Shown here in pieces: positions 11,911-23,090 of a stretch of DNA of 64,000 nucleotides; within the stretch, counting starts at the first letter, position 1, and the number at the start of each line of letters is the position of its first letter. The DNA comes from Fragilaria crotonensis. Its lineage: Eukaryota > Bacillariophyta > Fragilariophyceae > Fragilariales > Fragilariaceae. The notes below the pieces were generated by a model that had not been told where the DNA came from, did no database searches, and saw only the letters and a list, made by a program, of their open reading frames with translations. The DNA lies in NCBI GenBank assembly GCA_022925895.1, contig JAKSYS010000171.1:34554-98553 (forward strand), given 5' to 3'. The position numbers and the translations under genes were made by a program.

Positions 11911-13397
11911 ATGTCGAAGGGTATTCTCGCGTTGCTGGACTTACCGGTTGGGACATTACTCTCCATCAATGGCAAGGCAGTGGCGTTGAAACGCTATGAT
12001 TTTGTTGGAATTAGCGCTCTGCCCTCGAATTGGTTTCATCTTGTAACGATTCAGGCATCGACTGCCTCTGCGACGAATAACAACAACAATGCTCCTTCAC
12101 CTCGCCATGGATTTATCCTCCTGTTCAATGACGTTATTGACAACGACAACCATGATGAATCGGAATGGATTGTGGCTCATCGATACAATCCACTGACGGA
12201 GGAAGTTTGTGCGACTCCAATCGATGAAATGTCCGTCAAGAATTTGGAAACATCCATTCGACAGGGTCAGGTGGAAGCAGTGCGGATCATTCCATATTCA
12301 CAATTTCAATCCGAAGTGGAACGAAAGAGTGGCAATTACGAGCCACGTCGTTTATAACCACGGATTTGTTGCGTTCTCGAAATGTTATTCCTGGGAGTAA
12401 AATTGTACCTGGACCATATCAAGGAGATGACGACCCTGTTGTGGAATCGTCGACGCAGATTCAGGATGGACGATCTTTTCGATATCCTCCCATTCCGGTC
12501 ATTGAAACGTCGTCGTCGTCATCATCGCGTCATCGTCATCGGTTACGGTGTACTCGTCATGCCGGCACCAAACGATTCTTATCGACACTATCACCCAGTC
12601 AAAGGACTAGTCTAATGACAACTGTGGCTATGGAAGATGAAGGATCAACGGCGGTTGTACTACGTCGCGTCTTGGAAAGCTGTCATGGCAATAGTTGGAG
12701 AACAATTCTTGGTGACATTCAATTATCCTTTCTCGCGTTTTTGAATCTACATTGCTTTGCATCCTTGGAACATTGGAGGGATCTGATTGCCATGTTATCG
12801 TTTTCCAAATCAATCGACAAGGACCATACGGAACTCTACTCAAACTTTGCCACCATTTTGCAACATCAAATGAAATTCATGGATCGAGATTTTTTCGAAG
12901 ACGTGGAAGTTTCTGGCGACAATTTCTTGCAACCAGCTCTGTTGCGAGTCATCAAGCTATTGCGAACTTCGAACGATGAGGTATTACGTCGAAAGGCTGA
13001 TGAACTGCAGCGTGCAGCCGCAAATCTCTTCCATACGAACGATGCATCGGAGACCAGTGGTGGAGATCCACAATCCCTACTTGACCGTGACCATTCGATA
13101 ATGGACGAAACAGATCATGACAACGACGAAGACGATGACGATTCGCAGGGACCTGTCATTGTCCCGTACGAAGAGTACGAGGCGTCCAAATTATTGCCAC
13201 CCATTGTTGCTCCCGGGAGTCAAGGTTACACAATGGAACTTCGATCCAAGTATCCAATTTTGTTTGCCTCCATGCAACCACACGAAGATTTGCTCATGGT
13301 CTGTGCACGTGCCTTGGATACACAATCGGATGTGTCACTTGTTCGTGAGGCGGCGGCGTATCTGGAAAATGAAGTCGAACAAGCCAAATGCGTGTGA
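11911..13397 (+). CDS. AAR2: AAR2 splicing factor homologue (one frame break)
   Basis: AAR2 is a U5 snRNP assembly factor that holds Prp8 during cytoplasmic maturation. The N-terminal part (start 11911, MSKGILALLDLPVGT) matches the AAR2 LLDLPVGT opening, including a GFILLF strand and an 'IPYSQF' segment equivalent to the region before the conserved 'LTNFI'. That segment stops at 12355-12357. The next frame, open across the same point, supplies TSFITTDLLRSR and the C-terminal helical domain: HWRDLIAMLSFSKS, HTELYSNFATILQHQM, DFFEDV and DNFLQPAL. These align well with animal AAR2. An acidic run (DNDEDDDD) and a C-terminal extension follow. The break near 12345 behaves as one missing base. There is no room for an intron there, so it is a sequence error or a recent lesion. 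Divergent from the secreted repeat protein, convergent with the HTH gene. Confidence 0.85.
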
Positions 13398-13584
13398 CGT
13401 GCCGTGCGTCGTCGTGCAGAGCCATGATGCTTTTTTTCGAACTGCACTTTGGCTCAACAATCTACTCGACTTGGCGAGGACTTCTCTAGGCTTGGATGCA
13501 ACAGTAGTGCTGGGGTGCTTTGTACCTCTACCAAGACTACTAGCTAGCTACAATAGAAGAGTAGAGTGCTTCTAGTCGTACACC

Positions 13585-14154
13585 TCATCGCTCTTGGATT
13601 GCCTCCGCAGCATCGCTTTCACTGGACGAGCTTGGTGATTTGTGCGTACCACGTCGGCAATCAAAGCCATGACTGTGCATGAACCTTCGTACAACACTGT
13701 ACTGCGCAATGCGCGACTTTGCCGCAAATTCCGTGGAGAGTTGTGCTGCCTTATGCATTACCATGGATATTGACACTGTCATGCCTTGTTGTTTGCCAAG
13801 TTCTTCCGTAATATAGGAACACAACTCATTTTGGATAGATGCCAATGCCGAGATACGACCTGGACAAAGGCTCTTTGATTTAGTGTTTCTTGCCTGAACA
13901 AAGTCATGAAACTGCTTTACCCATACACTGTACATGGTGTGATGGATGTTGAGATCCTCACATGCGGCACGTTGTGACATGCCTTGGTCCATTTTTGTCT
14001 TCACAGTGCGGAGAAGCGCAAGTTTTTGTTGAATGGTAAAGCGTCGCCTTTGTCGCCTTGTTGTTGAGGACAATGATGCTGGTGCTTCCGACAATGGTGT
14101 TTTATGCGTGGATTTCGTTGGTGGTGGTGATGCGGGCCGGTTGTCATTGCTCAT
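13585..14154 (-). CDS. Orphan psq/CENP-B-type helix-turn-helix protein
   Basis: About 189 residues from the ATG at 14154; the longer open frame to 14355 adds residues without homology. A Ser/Pro-rich start is followed by a basic segment RRQRRRFTIQQKLALLR and a predicted HTH (SQRAACEDLNIHHTMYSVWVKQF). This resembles the psq/CENP-B N-terminal DNA-binding domain of pogo/Tc5-like transposases. A second helical region (SISMVMHKAAQLSTEF...RFMHSHGF) resembles the second CENP-B/Tc5 HTH, so both DNA-binding halves are present. No DDE nuclease domain follows: the frame stops after a Ser-rich tail (SPSSSSESD). It is either a domesticated transposase DNA-binding domain or a truncated element. The frame is intact, which mildly favours a functional gene. 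No terminal inverted repeats were noticed. Confidence 0.7.
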   Translation of the reverse strand: MSNDNRPASPPPTKSTHKTPLSEAPASLSSTTRRQRRRFTIQQKLALLRTVKTKMDQGMSQRAACEDLNIHHTMYSVWVKQFHDFVQARNTKSKSLCPGRISALASIQNELCSYITEELGKQQGMTVSISMVMHKAAQLSTEFAAKSRIAQYSVVRRFMHSHGFDCRRGTHKSPSSSSESDAAEAIQER

Positions 14155-14868
14155 GCTACGAAAGTTCTCGGATGGGTTTGTGATTTTGCTTAGAGAGTGA
14201 ATTACTCGGAGTAGATTCGGAATGCGAAACTGGGAAATTGTGAGATAACCATTGTAGAACAATAGAGAGGTCCGGGCTATGGCTGGATGCATATTTTGGG
14301 TACACGAGGTAGCTCTACGTAGGCCTAGTATTAATTTTTTTATTTCCGACGTCAAAAGTATACCAAGGTTACGGTACAGCTACTGAATTGGTGATTCTAA
14401 TCGGGTTGTCAGTGCAGCTTTTGTTCATCTAGCCGAAATAGACCCCAACTGTGGCAATGAAGAAGTAGCTAGTCTAGTCGATGTACAATATAATGTTCGA
14501 GAGTTTCAGAACCCGCGACGTGAGCGCCAGCGTGACGAGATCTGCACCAACAAAGCAAGGTAATGGCAACAAGATGGTGAGCAGTCATGAGTCATGACCA
14601 GGAGGAATGAGCCCACAGTCGAACACCAAGAAAGGGTATGCTGAAATCAAAGTGATTCCATCTCATCCGCCATGCTCTTGATTGCCCGGCTTGTTGGATA
14701 AATATAGTGAGGTCTGCTTTAAAGAAAGCAGCATTATGATTGTACGCAACATGATTGCAGGCGACCGCACCCAACAAAATACATCCGAGATGTGCCATAG
14801 TAGCATATTCGTTCAAATTTCTTGGCAGGGTGAGGCAGCCACTCAGAAAGTAGCATTTGATCTTTCAA
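14155..14868. other. Upstream region of the HTH gene
   Basis: No recognisable gene; short open frames only. Confidence 0.4.
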
Positions 14869-15953
14869 TCAACACCAATCAATTTGAAGTTGTTGACAAT
14901 TAGGTTTGTATTGGGCAGCAGGATTGTGTAGTTCATGCCAATCTTGTATGAGATATCTTGGCTGGTCATTGACATATCCTGACAAATCGAATACTGGCCA
15001 AGAAGTCCGGTTATTCAAATTGATATTGACATATATCAGCCAATTCTGTCTCTCCCGATTCATGAACTTGAATGGGCAGAGAATTGGCAACTTCTGGATA
15101 GGTTTTACAGCAAAATCTCGAAACTTGCGCACCACCGCCGTGTCGGGTGACAAATGCAAGTGAAGGGCTCCCAGCGTCAAGAAGTTCCTCACACGTGCGG
15201 TGTCCATGACTCGAGTCCTGCAGGATGATGATGGGTGATTCCTTATCTCTTAGCAGTGACAACAGATCACGAGATGCCGTGATGCATTGATCCAGCGATG
15301 GAACCAGGATTGGGCTCTAGTAGCCAAAACGTTTGGAGCTGCTTGCTAGCACCATCAAGGAGCACACCAACAACAGAGGCTTCATCGGTGACAGTATCAA
15401 ATTCATCTTCCCTGTTAGTCTGCTATGACCTTCATCTGTATCCAGGCAATGCATGCCCAACTCATGGCACTTCACATGTCACGTCGTGAGAGCAAGCCAT
15501 CGGTCGACACATCGACAGCCAACAAATTGATCCAACGTCTGGGGAGCAAAAAGTTCCGAGGAGTGACATTCTGTGAGCCTCTTCCGTCCTTATTTTGAAA
15601 GGAAAAAGTAGGAATGGTGAAAATGCTTCCAAGAATGTTCCAAACGGAGTTCACCACGTGTTCGCCTCGGGTGGGGATGCTCTAAGGGTTCGAATCTGGA
15701 TCCATCCCAAGATCCACTGTCATCGTCATCATGGTTCGTGACATTTGGTATGACTGACACCAACACTCAATTGGGCAACATGCTGGTAACTGTTCTCTTC
15801 ATCAGACAACGTTTCTGGAATCACAAGAGAAGAAGGTGCTCCCCCTTTACTGCCATCTCCTGGCGCGTGATCAGTAGAAATTGGAATGGTCGTGAATTTA
15901 TCAAAACTGCGTTTTCTGTGGAGCTTCAATGTGCTTTCACTCATGAAGAGCAA
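14869..15953 (-). pseudogene. Decayed or multi-exon unknown coding region
   Basis: On the minus strand several short stretches look coding but change frame repeatedly: MSESTLKLHRKRSFDKFTTI (from ~15944), DDDDSGSWDGSRFEPLEH, DEFDTVTDEASVVGVLLDG, then ILVPSLDQCITASRDLLSLL running into SPIIILQDSSHGHRTCEELL (about 15330-15190), and RKFRDFAVKPIQKLPI (about 15130). The PIIILQDSSHG segment weakly recalls the QD region of GnT-I-like (GT13) glycosyltransferases. That resemblance is by eye and too weak for a call. It could be a pseudogene, an indel-rich real gene, or a gene with introns I could not define. Confidence 0.3.
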
Positions 15954-17340
15954 GGAGATGATGTAGCTTCAAGAAGCTCCACGGAATATCAAGAATTGGT
16001 TGAGATATTCACTGCCATGGTCAATGGAATGAAAAGCAAGTGATTTGGCGTGTAAATCAATTTTCAATATGCGAGCGCTAAAAAAATAGTGGTACTAGTA
16101 CGTAGAGCTCTACCTCGCGAATCCTCTTCGTGAATCCAGCCATAGTGTAAATACGATACAAATTTTCCCTATTTAACCCCAGTACCGGATCTGAGCCCAA
16201 CGGTCTGTTCAAAGTGAAACGGGACTCGCTCTCAAACTTACGTTATTTCAGGACATATCGTATATTTGAAGAGCACATTTGCAACCAAATTCACATCACC
16301 AGAATTCCGTTCCACGTGTTCAATTTATTCTGTTCTTACTTCCACGTTGCATCAGATTCACGTTGACCAACGTTGACTGTGGTAGTTAGTGACAATTTCA
16401 TGCTCAAACATTCGAACTAATCATCTGGAGGCGCGTAGACAGAATTCAGAATCTGATAAATTCCAGCAGAATTTAACAGATTCTGATTCTGCCTCGCAGA
16501 CAAAAAATGTTGCATGTCGCATGTCGTCTGCTGATGCCGATGATTATGATCGATTGCAACTGCAATGTGGTTGTTACAACAACCACATGGCAATGTTGGT
16601 CATTCGAACGCCCTCGATTCGGATGATGCAACGGGAGAAACGACGATTCCCTCGGTGCAAGACCGATCAAGAAAATCGAAATCTATGACAGGAGCTTGTC
16701 ATCTCAGGTGGATGAGCGCTGTCACCGTGACCATTGTCAAGGGTGGACCGTGCCTTCACTTTACAGAGGCAGCAGCTCTGGCTTCAAACTGCAATGTTTG
16801 CTTCTTTCAAAGAACTCAGCGTCGCAACATGAAATAAAGGGAAATGTCGATTGAGAGGAGCTACAGGTAGTGGTCTACTAGTCTACATCTTCTTTTAAAA
16901 CAACAAGTACGACTATTCTACTACCGTAGACAATGAGTAGCTACGAGAGTATTGTATTCATTACAAGCTACTACATTACTAGAGAGTGTAAATGAACAAG
17001 GCAATGATGGTCCTCCCGAAATGACGTCCATCGTCGAATCGACATGTTGAAATCGATGCGAGTGATTTGATGGAAGGTCAAAATTGGCGCCAAAACGAAA
17101 GGGCTTCTAAATCACGATCCTCCGATCCGACTACCGGTAGATCGATGGAATCTTACTTTAAAGTCATAAAAGACTCCTAGGAATCTTCGTTTTGTTTTTT
17201 GTTTGTAAAACAAGTTTACCCGGACATCTATTTTACAGTGTAAATTACGTTGCAGAAAAAACTATATCTTCGTAAGGTTAAGGGCTTTCACACTGTAAAT
17301 TACAGTAGCCCGGACCTCTCTAATATCCATTTAATAAACA
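15954..17340. other. Intergenic, no gene recognised
   Basis: Short open frames without domains. AT-rich, with scattered GTAC words and one CTACCGGTAG palindrome at 17131-17140. Confidence 0.45.
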
Positions 17341-17346
17341 CTAGCT

Positions 17347-17870
17347 AGTGGGTACCTCACATTTGATCGGAGTGTCTACTACAGGAAACTGGACGTACAA
17401 CCTGGTCGTACTCCGTATCCGTTCCACTACTTTTTACTGTACCGCGTATTGCGCACAGTGAAAAAATTCAGACAGTATTCATATGATCCAGTACCCCAGA
17501 GTGGTCATACTCCGTAACAGACGCACGCACGCACACACACACACAATTAATTTATAACTAGAGTGGGTACTCCAGTACCTCACATTTGATCGGAGTGTCT
17601 ACTACAGGAAACTGGACGTACAGTACCCCCAACCTGGTCGTACTGGTCGTTTATGTACTGTAGACCTGTAGTACATGTAATCCACGTAACAGTACAACAG
17701 TACCCCAGAGTGGTCATACTCCGTATGTAACAGACGCACGGACGCACGTTTCGTTTATGTACTGTAGACCTGTAGTACATGTAATCCACGTAACAGTACA
17801 ACAGTACCCCAGAGTGGTCATACTCCGTAACAGACGCACGCACGCACGCACACACGCACACAATTAATTT
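17347..17870. repeat. Nested tandem duplication
   Basis: A unit starting cctcacatttgatcggag occurs at 17355 and 17578 (offset 223 bp). A unit starting cgtttatgtactgtagacc occurs at 17648 and 17752 (offset 104 bp). The segment ending in ccagagtggtcatactccg occurs three times (about 17495, 17704, 17805), each followed by a gacgcacgcac run. No coding capacity. Confidence 0.85.
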
Positions 17871-18431
17871 ATAATATATATAGTAGGATATAGTAGGATA
17901 TATATATAAATCTATTTAATATAGAGTTAAAATGAGTATGCTTATTATCATATATGTGCTACGAGTATATGATACTCCGAGTATATGTCATAGGCGCATT
18001 CGAAAACCGAGACGAAGTAAGGGAATGTTTATTTGAACTTTGAACTTGTATGTTTTGAATTTTGACCTAATTTGGATTCTGCTACGAGCTACTCGGAGTA
18101 CAGAGTACAGTAAAAGCATGCATTTGTCAATCGTGTACCGTAGTCCGACGACCGACTATGTATACATTATACAGCTACTAGTACCGTAGTACGAGTGAGA
18201 GTGTCAAGTAGCAAGGGGACTGTGAACACTGTCGACCGATCTTTCAGATTGTGCCTTGCTGTCATTGACGAAGGCGAATACTTGAGGACCGAGGACTTGA
18301 TACGGACGCAGTAATACATAATTGCATTGCAATCTTGATACAAATCGCACCGCGCATCGACTCACTGTCACCAGTTAATTGGAAAAAGAAATCCCCGTTT
18401 ACACGTGAGCACGTCGACATTGACGGTGACG
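17871..18431. other. AT-rich region and promoter side of the carboxypeptidase gene
   Basis: Contains TATATA-rich sequence (17870-17950) and GTAC-rich sequence near 18090-18200. No gene recognised. Confidence 0.45.
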
Positions 18432-20369
18432 ATGTTAGGTTGCTGTAGCGTTCGCATGATTCTAACATTGCTGGCATTGCTAGCGACAGGTTTGCCAGTT
18501 CTTGTTGTTGCATCATCCGCATCTCACAATCATAATGGACATGCGCATCATCGACGTTTTTTGACTCCAAACTATCCCGGTGACAATGGCCAAAGACGAA
18601 CCGTCCAAGTTCCACTTCCGACCAATCCAGAAGAGCATCGAGTTGTTAATCTTCCACTGGATGATGGATCGCTCACTACCGCACACTATGCGGGTCTTTT
18701 ACCAGCTTCTAGCGCTGGTAATAAGTACCTGTTCTACTGGTTCTTTTATCCAGATTTATCCAATTACCAGGGGAAGGAAGAAGATATACCTCTCTTGCTT
18801 TGGCTGAATGGAGGACCTGGTTGTTCGAGTATGGATGGACTCTTCATCGAACACGGTCCGATACAGTTGGTGCTAGAGAACAACGATTGGAAGATTACGT
18901 CTCGTCCGAGCAGTTGGCACAAAAGTCCAGCCTATGTCGTATATCTCGATCAGCCAGTCGGTACGGGCATTAGTTTCACAACGTCCAATGACTATCCCGA
19001 TAATGACGAGAAGGTCAACATTGATTTTTACTATTGGCTTCAGCAATTTTTGAACTTGCATTCCAATGTCTTGCTATCATCGGATAAGAGACAAACGAAG
19101 CGACCATTCTACTTTTCAGGGGAATCACATGCTGGTCACTACATTCCCTCCATGATGGCATACATTGAAAAACAAAACAGGAAAACGTCTCCGCCACCGG
19201 CTCTTCAAATCAATCTATCCGGCGCAGCCATTGGCAATGGTTGGATGGATCCGTATCATCAATATTCGGCAGCCGGGGCTGCCTATGGTCATGGACTAAT
19301 TGGAGCTGCTCAGCGCAATGCACTGAATACTCAAGAGAAGGAATGTCAAGCACAATTGAATAAAGGCAACTACAGGTCCGAAGTTTGCTTTCGACTCCTC
19401 GATGACGTTGTCGATGAGTCATTCGGTGAAGCATCACAATACAAGGTATCGCAGTACGATATTCGAGTACAAGAGTCCAAACGTGCGCCACGGAACTTTC
19501 CACCGGGTCATCGCATTCTAGAGGCCTATTTGGGTGGGTCTGCCGTGGACGAAGGGACCATGTCATCATCGTACACCAATGTCCTTGCGGCCATCCACGC
19601 CACACCCAGTCGCAATGCGGGACAAGTGTATCAGGAATGCACCGATCCACCCTACGCAGCTCTGGCGCATCAAGATGGTCTCGGCGTCATGAACGATGTC
19701 AAGTTTCTATTGGAAGCAGGGATCCGGCTGCTGTTTTTCAATGGGATGATGGATCTCATTTGCAATCATGTGGGGAATGAGATTTTGTTGGACAAAATGG
19801 AGTGGTCTCATCAAAACGACTACATTTTGGCAAAGAGATCTGCTTGGATAAGCAGTCGTGCCGGGAACACTTTGGCTGGCTACATGAAGGAGTACAAGAA
19901 TCTCAGCTTTCTCAAATTGCGAGACAGCGGCCACATGGCTCCTTTGGATCAACCCGAGGTTTGTCTTGACATGATGACCACATTCATGTACGGTCAATCC
20001 TTTCAGAGCAGTGTACAATCCTTGAAAGTCGCATTGGAGACTCCTGATTCATCATGTCCAAGCTGCCCTCAATGCAATGCAACACCATCAAACTCGGATT
20101 CGGAATCCACGGAGGATGATACTACTCTGATGAAGTCAATTGTGGAGCATTCCTGGTTGGCAGCTGTTGTGGCGGTGCTGATTGTGTTGGCATTTGTATT
20201 CTGCACCATGCGGTCATCGGCGTCACAGCGGAACGATGCGAGGACGAACCTACCCGACTACAACGGTCTCGAAATGAAGACGAACTATAGAGATGATGAT
20301 GGTGACAATGACTACAACGATGACGACGACATGGGACCAACAGGACGCAATGGTAGTCGCATGTTATAA
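18432..20369 (+). CDS. Serine carboxypeptidase, S10 family, membrane-anchored (KEX1-like)
   Basis: About 645 residues. The open frame upstream of 18432 has only a GTG, so I start at this ATG. An N-terminal hydrophobic segment (MILTLLALLATGLPVLVVAS) is a signal peptide. S10 hallmarks are in order: WLNGGPGCSSMDGLF (oxyanion region), GESHAGHYIP (catalytic Ser), FFNGMMDLICNHVGN (catalytic Asp) and DSGHMAPLDQP (catalytic His). A single C-terminal membrane helix (SWLAAVVAVLIVLAFVFCTM) is followed by a short acidic tail (DDDGDNDYNDDDD). That topology is the one of Kex1-type Golgi carboxypeptidases, which trim C-terminal basic residues from secreted proteins. The luminal protease location is inference. 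The frame is intact and all catalytic residues are present. Confidence 0.93.
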   Translation: MLGCCSVRMILTLLALLATGLPVLVVASSASHNHNGHAHHRRFLTPNYPGDNGQRRTVQVPLPTNPEEHRVVNLPLDDGSLTTAHYAGLLPASSAGNKYLFYWFFYPDLSNYQGKEEDIPLLLWLNGGPGCSSMDGLFIEHGPIQLVLENNDWKITSRPSSWHKSPAYVVYLDQPVGTGISFTTSNDYPDNDEKVNIDFYYWLQQFLNLHSNVLLSSDKRQTKRPFYFSGESHAGHYIPSMMAYIEKQNRKTSPPPALQINLSGAAIGNGWMDPYHQYSAAGAAYGHGLIGAAQRNALNTQEKECQAQLNKGNYRSEVCFRLLDDVVDESFGEASQYKVSQYDIRVQESKRAPRNFPPGHRILEAYLGGSAVDEGTMSSSYTNVLAAIHATPSRNAGQVYQECTDPPYAALAHQDGLGVMNDVKFLLEAGIRLLFFNGMMDLICNHVGNEILLDKMEWSHQNDYILAKRSAWISSRAGNTLAGYMKEYKNLSFLKLRDSGHMAPLDQPEVCLDMMTTFMYGQSFQSSVQSLKVALETPDSSCPSCPQCNATPSNSDSESTEDDTTLMKSIVEHSWLAAVVAVLIVLAFVFCTMRSSASQRNDARTNLPDYNGLEMKTNYRDDDGDNDYNDDDDMGPTGRNGSRML

Positions 20370-20913
20370 ACCTAATGCTAGTACTACGCTAGCAGACTTT
20401 CACTAAGGAGTCCATTGGCGTCGTTTCAAACAGCTAGAGATCCTATACTAGTAGAGGGCTCCGATTTCTGCTGCATTAGAGTTTTCAGAGGCACCAGGTA
20501 CCAGGTACGTATACTGTCGCGAATCGTGAATGGGTGTGCATGTAATGTCTATCCACGTCAGATCCGGGCTACTTTGTTCTCAATTGCGATAGTGACATTT
20601 TCCCTCCATATTTTGGATACTCCGTCGCACATCGCACATCGCCAACTGCAAGCACTCTCACATCAAGAGTACACGAAGTGTGATGCTCCTAAATGATAAT
20701 ACAGGAGGACGTATCAGATCGATAAGGATACATTCTTGGTACACAGGAGCACCCCGAACATCACGGCGAAGCAACACTCAACCCTGTTTCAACCCGCAAT
20801 CATCATTATTGACGCACTGATCTCCCTACGTACATCGAGAACCGTGGCCCGGAAATCCAACACAGCAGTCAACCAAACCAGACTTTTAGGTTTTGATAAC
20901 CTCACCTCCCACC
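20370..20913. other. Intergenic
   Basis: No gene recognised; it holds the carboxypeptidase 3' end and the upstream region of the lipase-like gene. Confidence 0.45.
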
Positions 20914-22758
20914 ATGTCCCTATCCAAACCTGTGCCAAATGCCAACACTAATAGAATGTCTCGTACTGAGGAGGTTCTCCTGGAAGTACGCAAGGATTTG
21001 TGGAAAGTGCCGCTCCCACGTTTTCTGAATCCATTCCGAGAGTTTGTTCTTGATCCGTCCATCCAATTCTGGACCATCGTTTTGCCTCCCATGGTCACCT
21101 ACTATTACACTGGCGCCGACGGGATTGTCGCCACCTACATCACCTACACAACGCTTGGTCCCATTCGCATCGTCCTTCGAATTTCCAACATTTTTGTCAA
21201 CACGTTGGACTTGAATACCAAGGACAGCACATTCCGTGGACCATCCTCCCGACGCAACCTGCTGCATCCTTCCTCCAAACACTATCGTCATCCAGGACAA
21301 TTGCAACCTCCCTCAGAATACGCCTCCTCACTCCGAGGATTCTTTGCCTTTTTGTTTTCCGCGAGTGCCGATTGGATTGGAGCCATGCTGCACCCGCGCA
21401 AGATGCGCAAATGGGTGGAAGCCATGGCTGACTTTCGTGCCTACTTGCACGCATCGCGTGTTGGTGATGCTCTGGAAGAGGCCATGATCAAACCGCTCTA
21501 CCAGGGACGGCTTCTCGACAATATCAAGATGCTACATGATATTCAAGAACTGTACGATGCAGAACGCGTGGAACGGGTACGACTAGAGTCCATGAGGACA
21601 GCAGCAGCGGCTGCGGCTGCAGCAGCCATGGTCAATGACGCTGACGATGTTCCTCCAAATGATGCCATGGCTTTGGAATTGGCATCTGCCATGATGCGAT
21701 ACGCGACCGCAGCTTATGGGACGGAAATGATCTTGTCCGCCATTGATGTAGAGGCAAATTTGTCAGACCTTGAAACGGAGCGTGAAGCGATTGCCTTTCA
21801 TACGGGAATTTCGCAAGCTGATGTCAAGTTGCTCAAGCTGCGAGAGCGGGAGGATCGAGATTTGAATGATTGCACAACGCCAACCTTGAGTTTGCCACAT
21901 TTTGTTGCAGTGGACCATCGCCACAAGGCAGTTGTATTGGCACTTCGAGGTACATTGAGTATTTCGGGTGCTTTGATCGATATTCAAGCCATGGACTCCC
22001 CGTACTGTACCGGCAGAGCACACAAGGGGATGGCAGAAATGGCGGACGCTGTTTGGAATGAATCTGGAGCGTTCTTGACGGACTTGCTCAACGAGGAGGC
22101 GCACAACGACTATGATCTGATCATCACTGGGCATAGCCTTGGGGCGGGGACAGCGTGCCTGCTGCATATTAAAGTTCATGTCGAGGCATTGGTTGTTTCC
22201 GACACGAATCGTCGAGTGTTGTGCTTTGGATTTGCGCCCCCACCCACTTTTTCCTGGGATATTGCAGATTCCAACTCTGAAGCAATCGAAAGGGCCATCC
22301 AACACTCCGTCTGTTACATTCACGACTCTGACTGCGTTCCGCACTTGAGTGTGGCTACCATTCGTCGCTTGGCGACGCTGTTGGACGCAGTTGATAACTA
22401 CAATGAGAAGGTTTGGTTCTGGAATCGTGCTCTCGTTTTCTGGGGCTGGAAGCCTGTGCCAAAAGAGTTGATTGATATTGTGGCAAATGCGCAGAAGGAT
22501 ATGGAAAGCAATTCGGATCGATGTGTGGATTGTAAAATGATTATTCCTGCGAAGGTCGTGGTATGGTGCAAAAAGATCAACAACAGGTTTGAAGCAATTC
22601 CTTGTTGCCCTCGCGCTATCTCCGACATGAATATATTCGTTTGCGAAGACATGGTTGCACATCATCTGCCAGAACAATACGAGGTCTCGCTCGATGCAAT
22701 GCGTCAGATTACTGCATCTTTTCATACGTTCGCTGGTCTCGCCAATGACATAGTTTAG
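20914..22758 (+). CDS. Class 3 lipase, sn-1 diacylglycerol-lipase-like
   Basis: About 614 residues from the ATG at 20914 (context cccaccATGt); the open frame to 20893 begins only with TTG. The catalytic domain is fungal lipase-like (Lipase_3): LALRGTLS strand, AHKGMAEMA segment and nucleophile elbow IITGHSLGAGTA. A DAGL-like block follows (DSDCVPHLSVATIRRL). The end has a VAHHLPEQYEVSL segment, as in DAGL proteins, and a Cys-rich stretch (CVDCKMIIP...CCPR). The N-terminal ~130 residues hold a hydrophobic stretch (FWTIVLPPMVTYYYTG), probably membrane-associating. An Ala run (AAAAAAAAA) sits near residue 232. It likely hydrolyses acylglycerols or membrane DAG; the substrate is inferred. The frame is intact. 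Confidence 0.85.
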   Translation: MSLSKPVPNANTNRMSRTEEVLLEVRKDLWKVPLPRFLNPFREFVLDPSIQFWTIVLPPMVTYYYTGADGIVATYITYTTLGPIRIVLRISNIFVNTLDLNTKDSTFRGPSSRRNLLHPSSKHYRHPGQLQPPSEYASSLRGFFAFLFSASADWIGAMLHPRKMRKWVEAMADFRAYLHASRVGDALEEAMIKPLYQGRLLDNIKMLHDIQELYDAERVERVRLESMRTAAAAAAAAAMVNDADDVPPNDAMALELASAMMRYATAAYGTEMILSAIDVEANLSDLETEREAIAFHTGISQADVKLLKLREREDRDLNDCTTPTLSLPHFVAVDHRHKAVVLALRGTLSISGALIDIQAMDSPYCTGRAHKGMAEMADAVWNESGAFLTDLLNEEAHNDYDLIITGHSLGAGTACLLHIKVHVEALVVSDTNRRVLCFGFAPPPTFSWDIADSNSEAIERAIQHSVCYIHDSDCVPHLSVATIRRLATLLDAVDNYNEKVWFWNRALVFWGWKPVPKELIDIVANAQKDMESNSDRCVDCKMIIPAKVVVWCKKINNRFEAIPCCPRAISDMNIFVCEDMVAHHLPEQYEVSLDAMRQITASFHTFAGLANDIV

Positions 22759-23090
22759 CAGTGTTACCCTGGTCTCGTTTGGAAAGCCTCAGCATCGATG
22801 GCCCTTCATGAGAACATCGACATCTAGCTCATTCAGCAGGGTTTGCACACTCCGAGAACAAGACTTCCAGTCCTACCTGGATTGACTATTCCATACATGT
22901 CCATAATTACGGCCATTTAGAATTGCACAAAGCGTTTATCTATGCACGTGTCATCCTTGAACGGCGGTATTTCTTTTCGTCCAGTCGTTCCCGGAGCAAC
23001 TGAATTTATTTATTCAACCTTCTCTGCTTCAATAGTCGAGTTCTATCTAGCCAAATTTCAGCGCTGAACTTCTCAAATGAAAACGTATCC
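22759..23090. other. Convergent 3' intergenic region
   Basis: About 330 bp between the lipase-like stop and the stop of the next minus-strand gene; 3' UTR sequence presumably, nothing else seen. Confidence 0.45.

Noticed and set aside
12330-12370. Tiny intron in AAR2
   Set aside because: The gap between the two frames is too short for any splice, and both frames overlap across it.
21763-22725. 320-codon open frame antisense to the lipase-like gene
   Set aside because: It mirrors the lipase coding region, has no domain, and the plus strand has clear lipase motifs.
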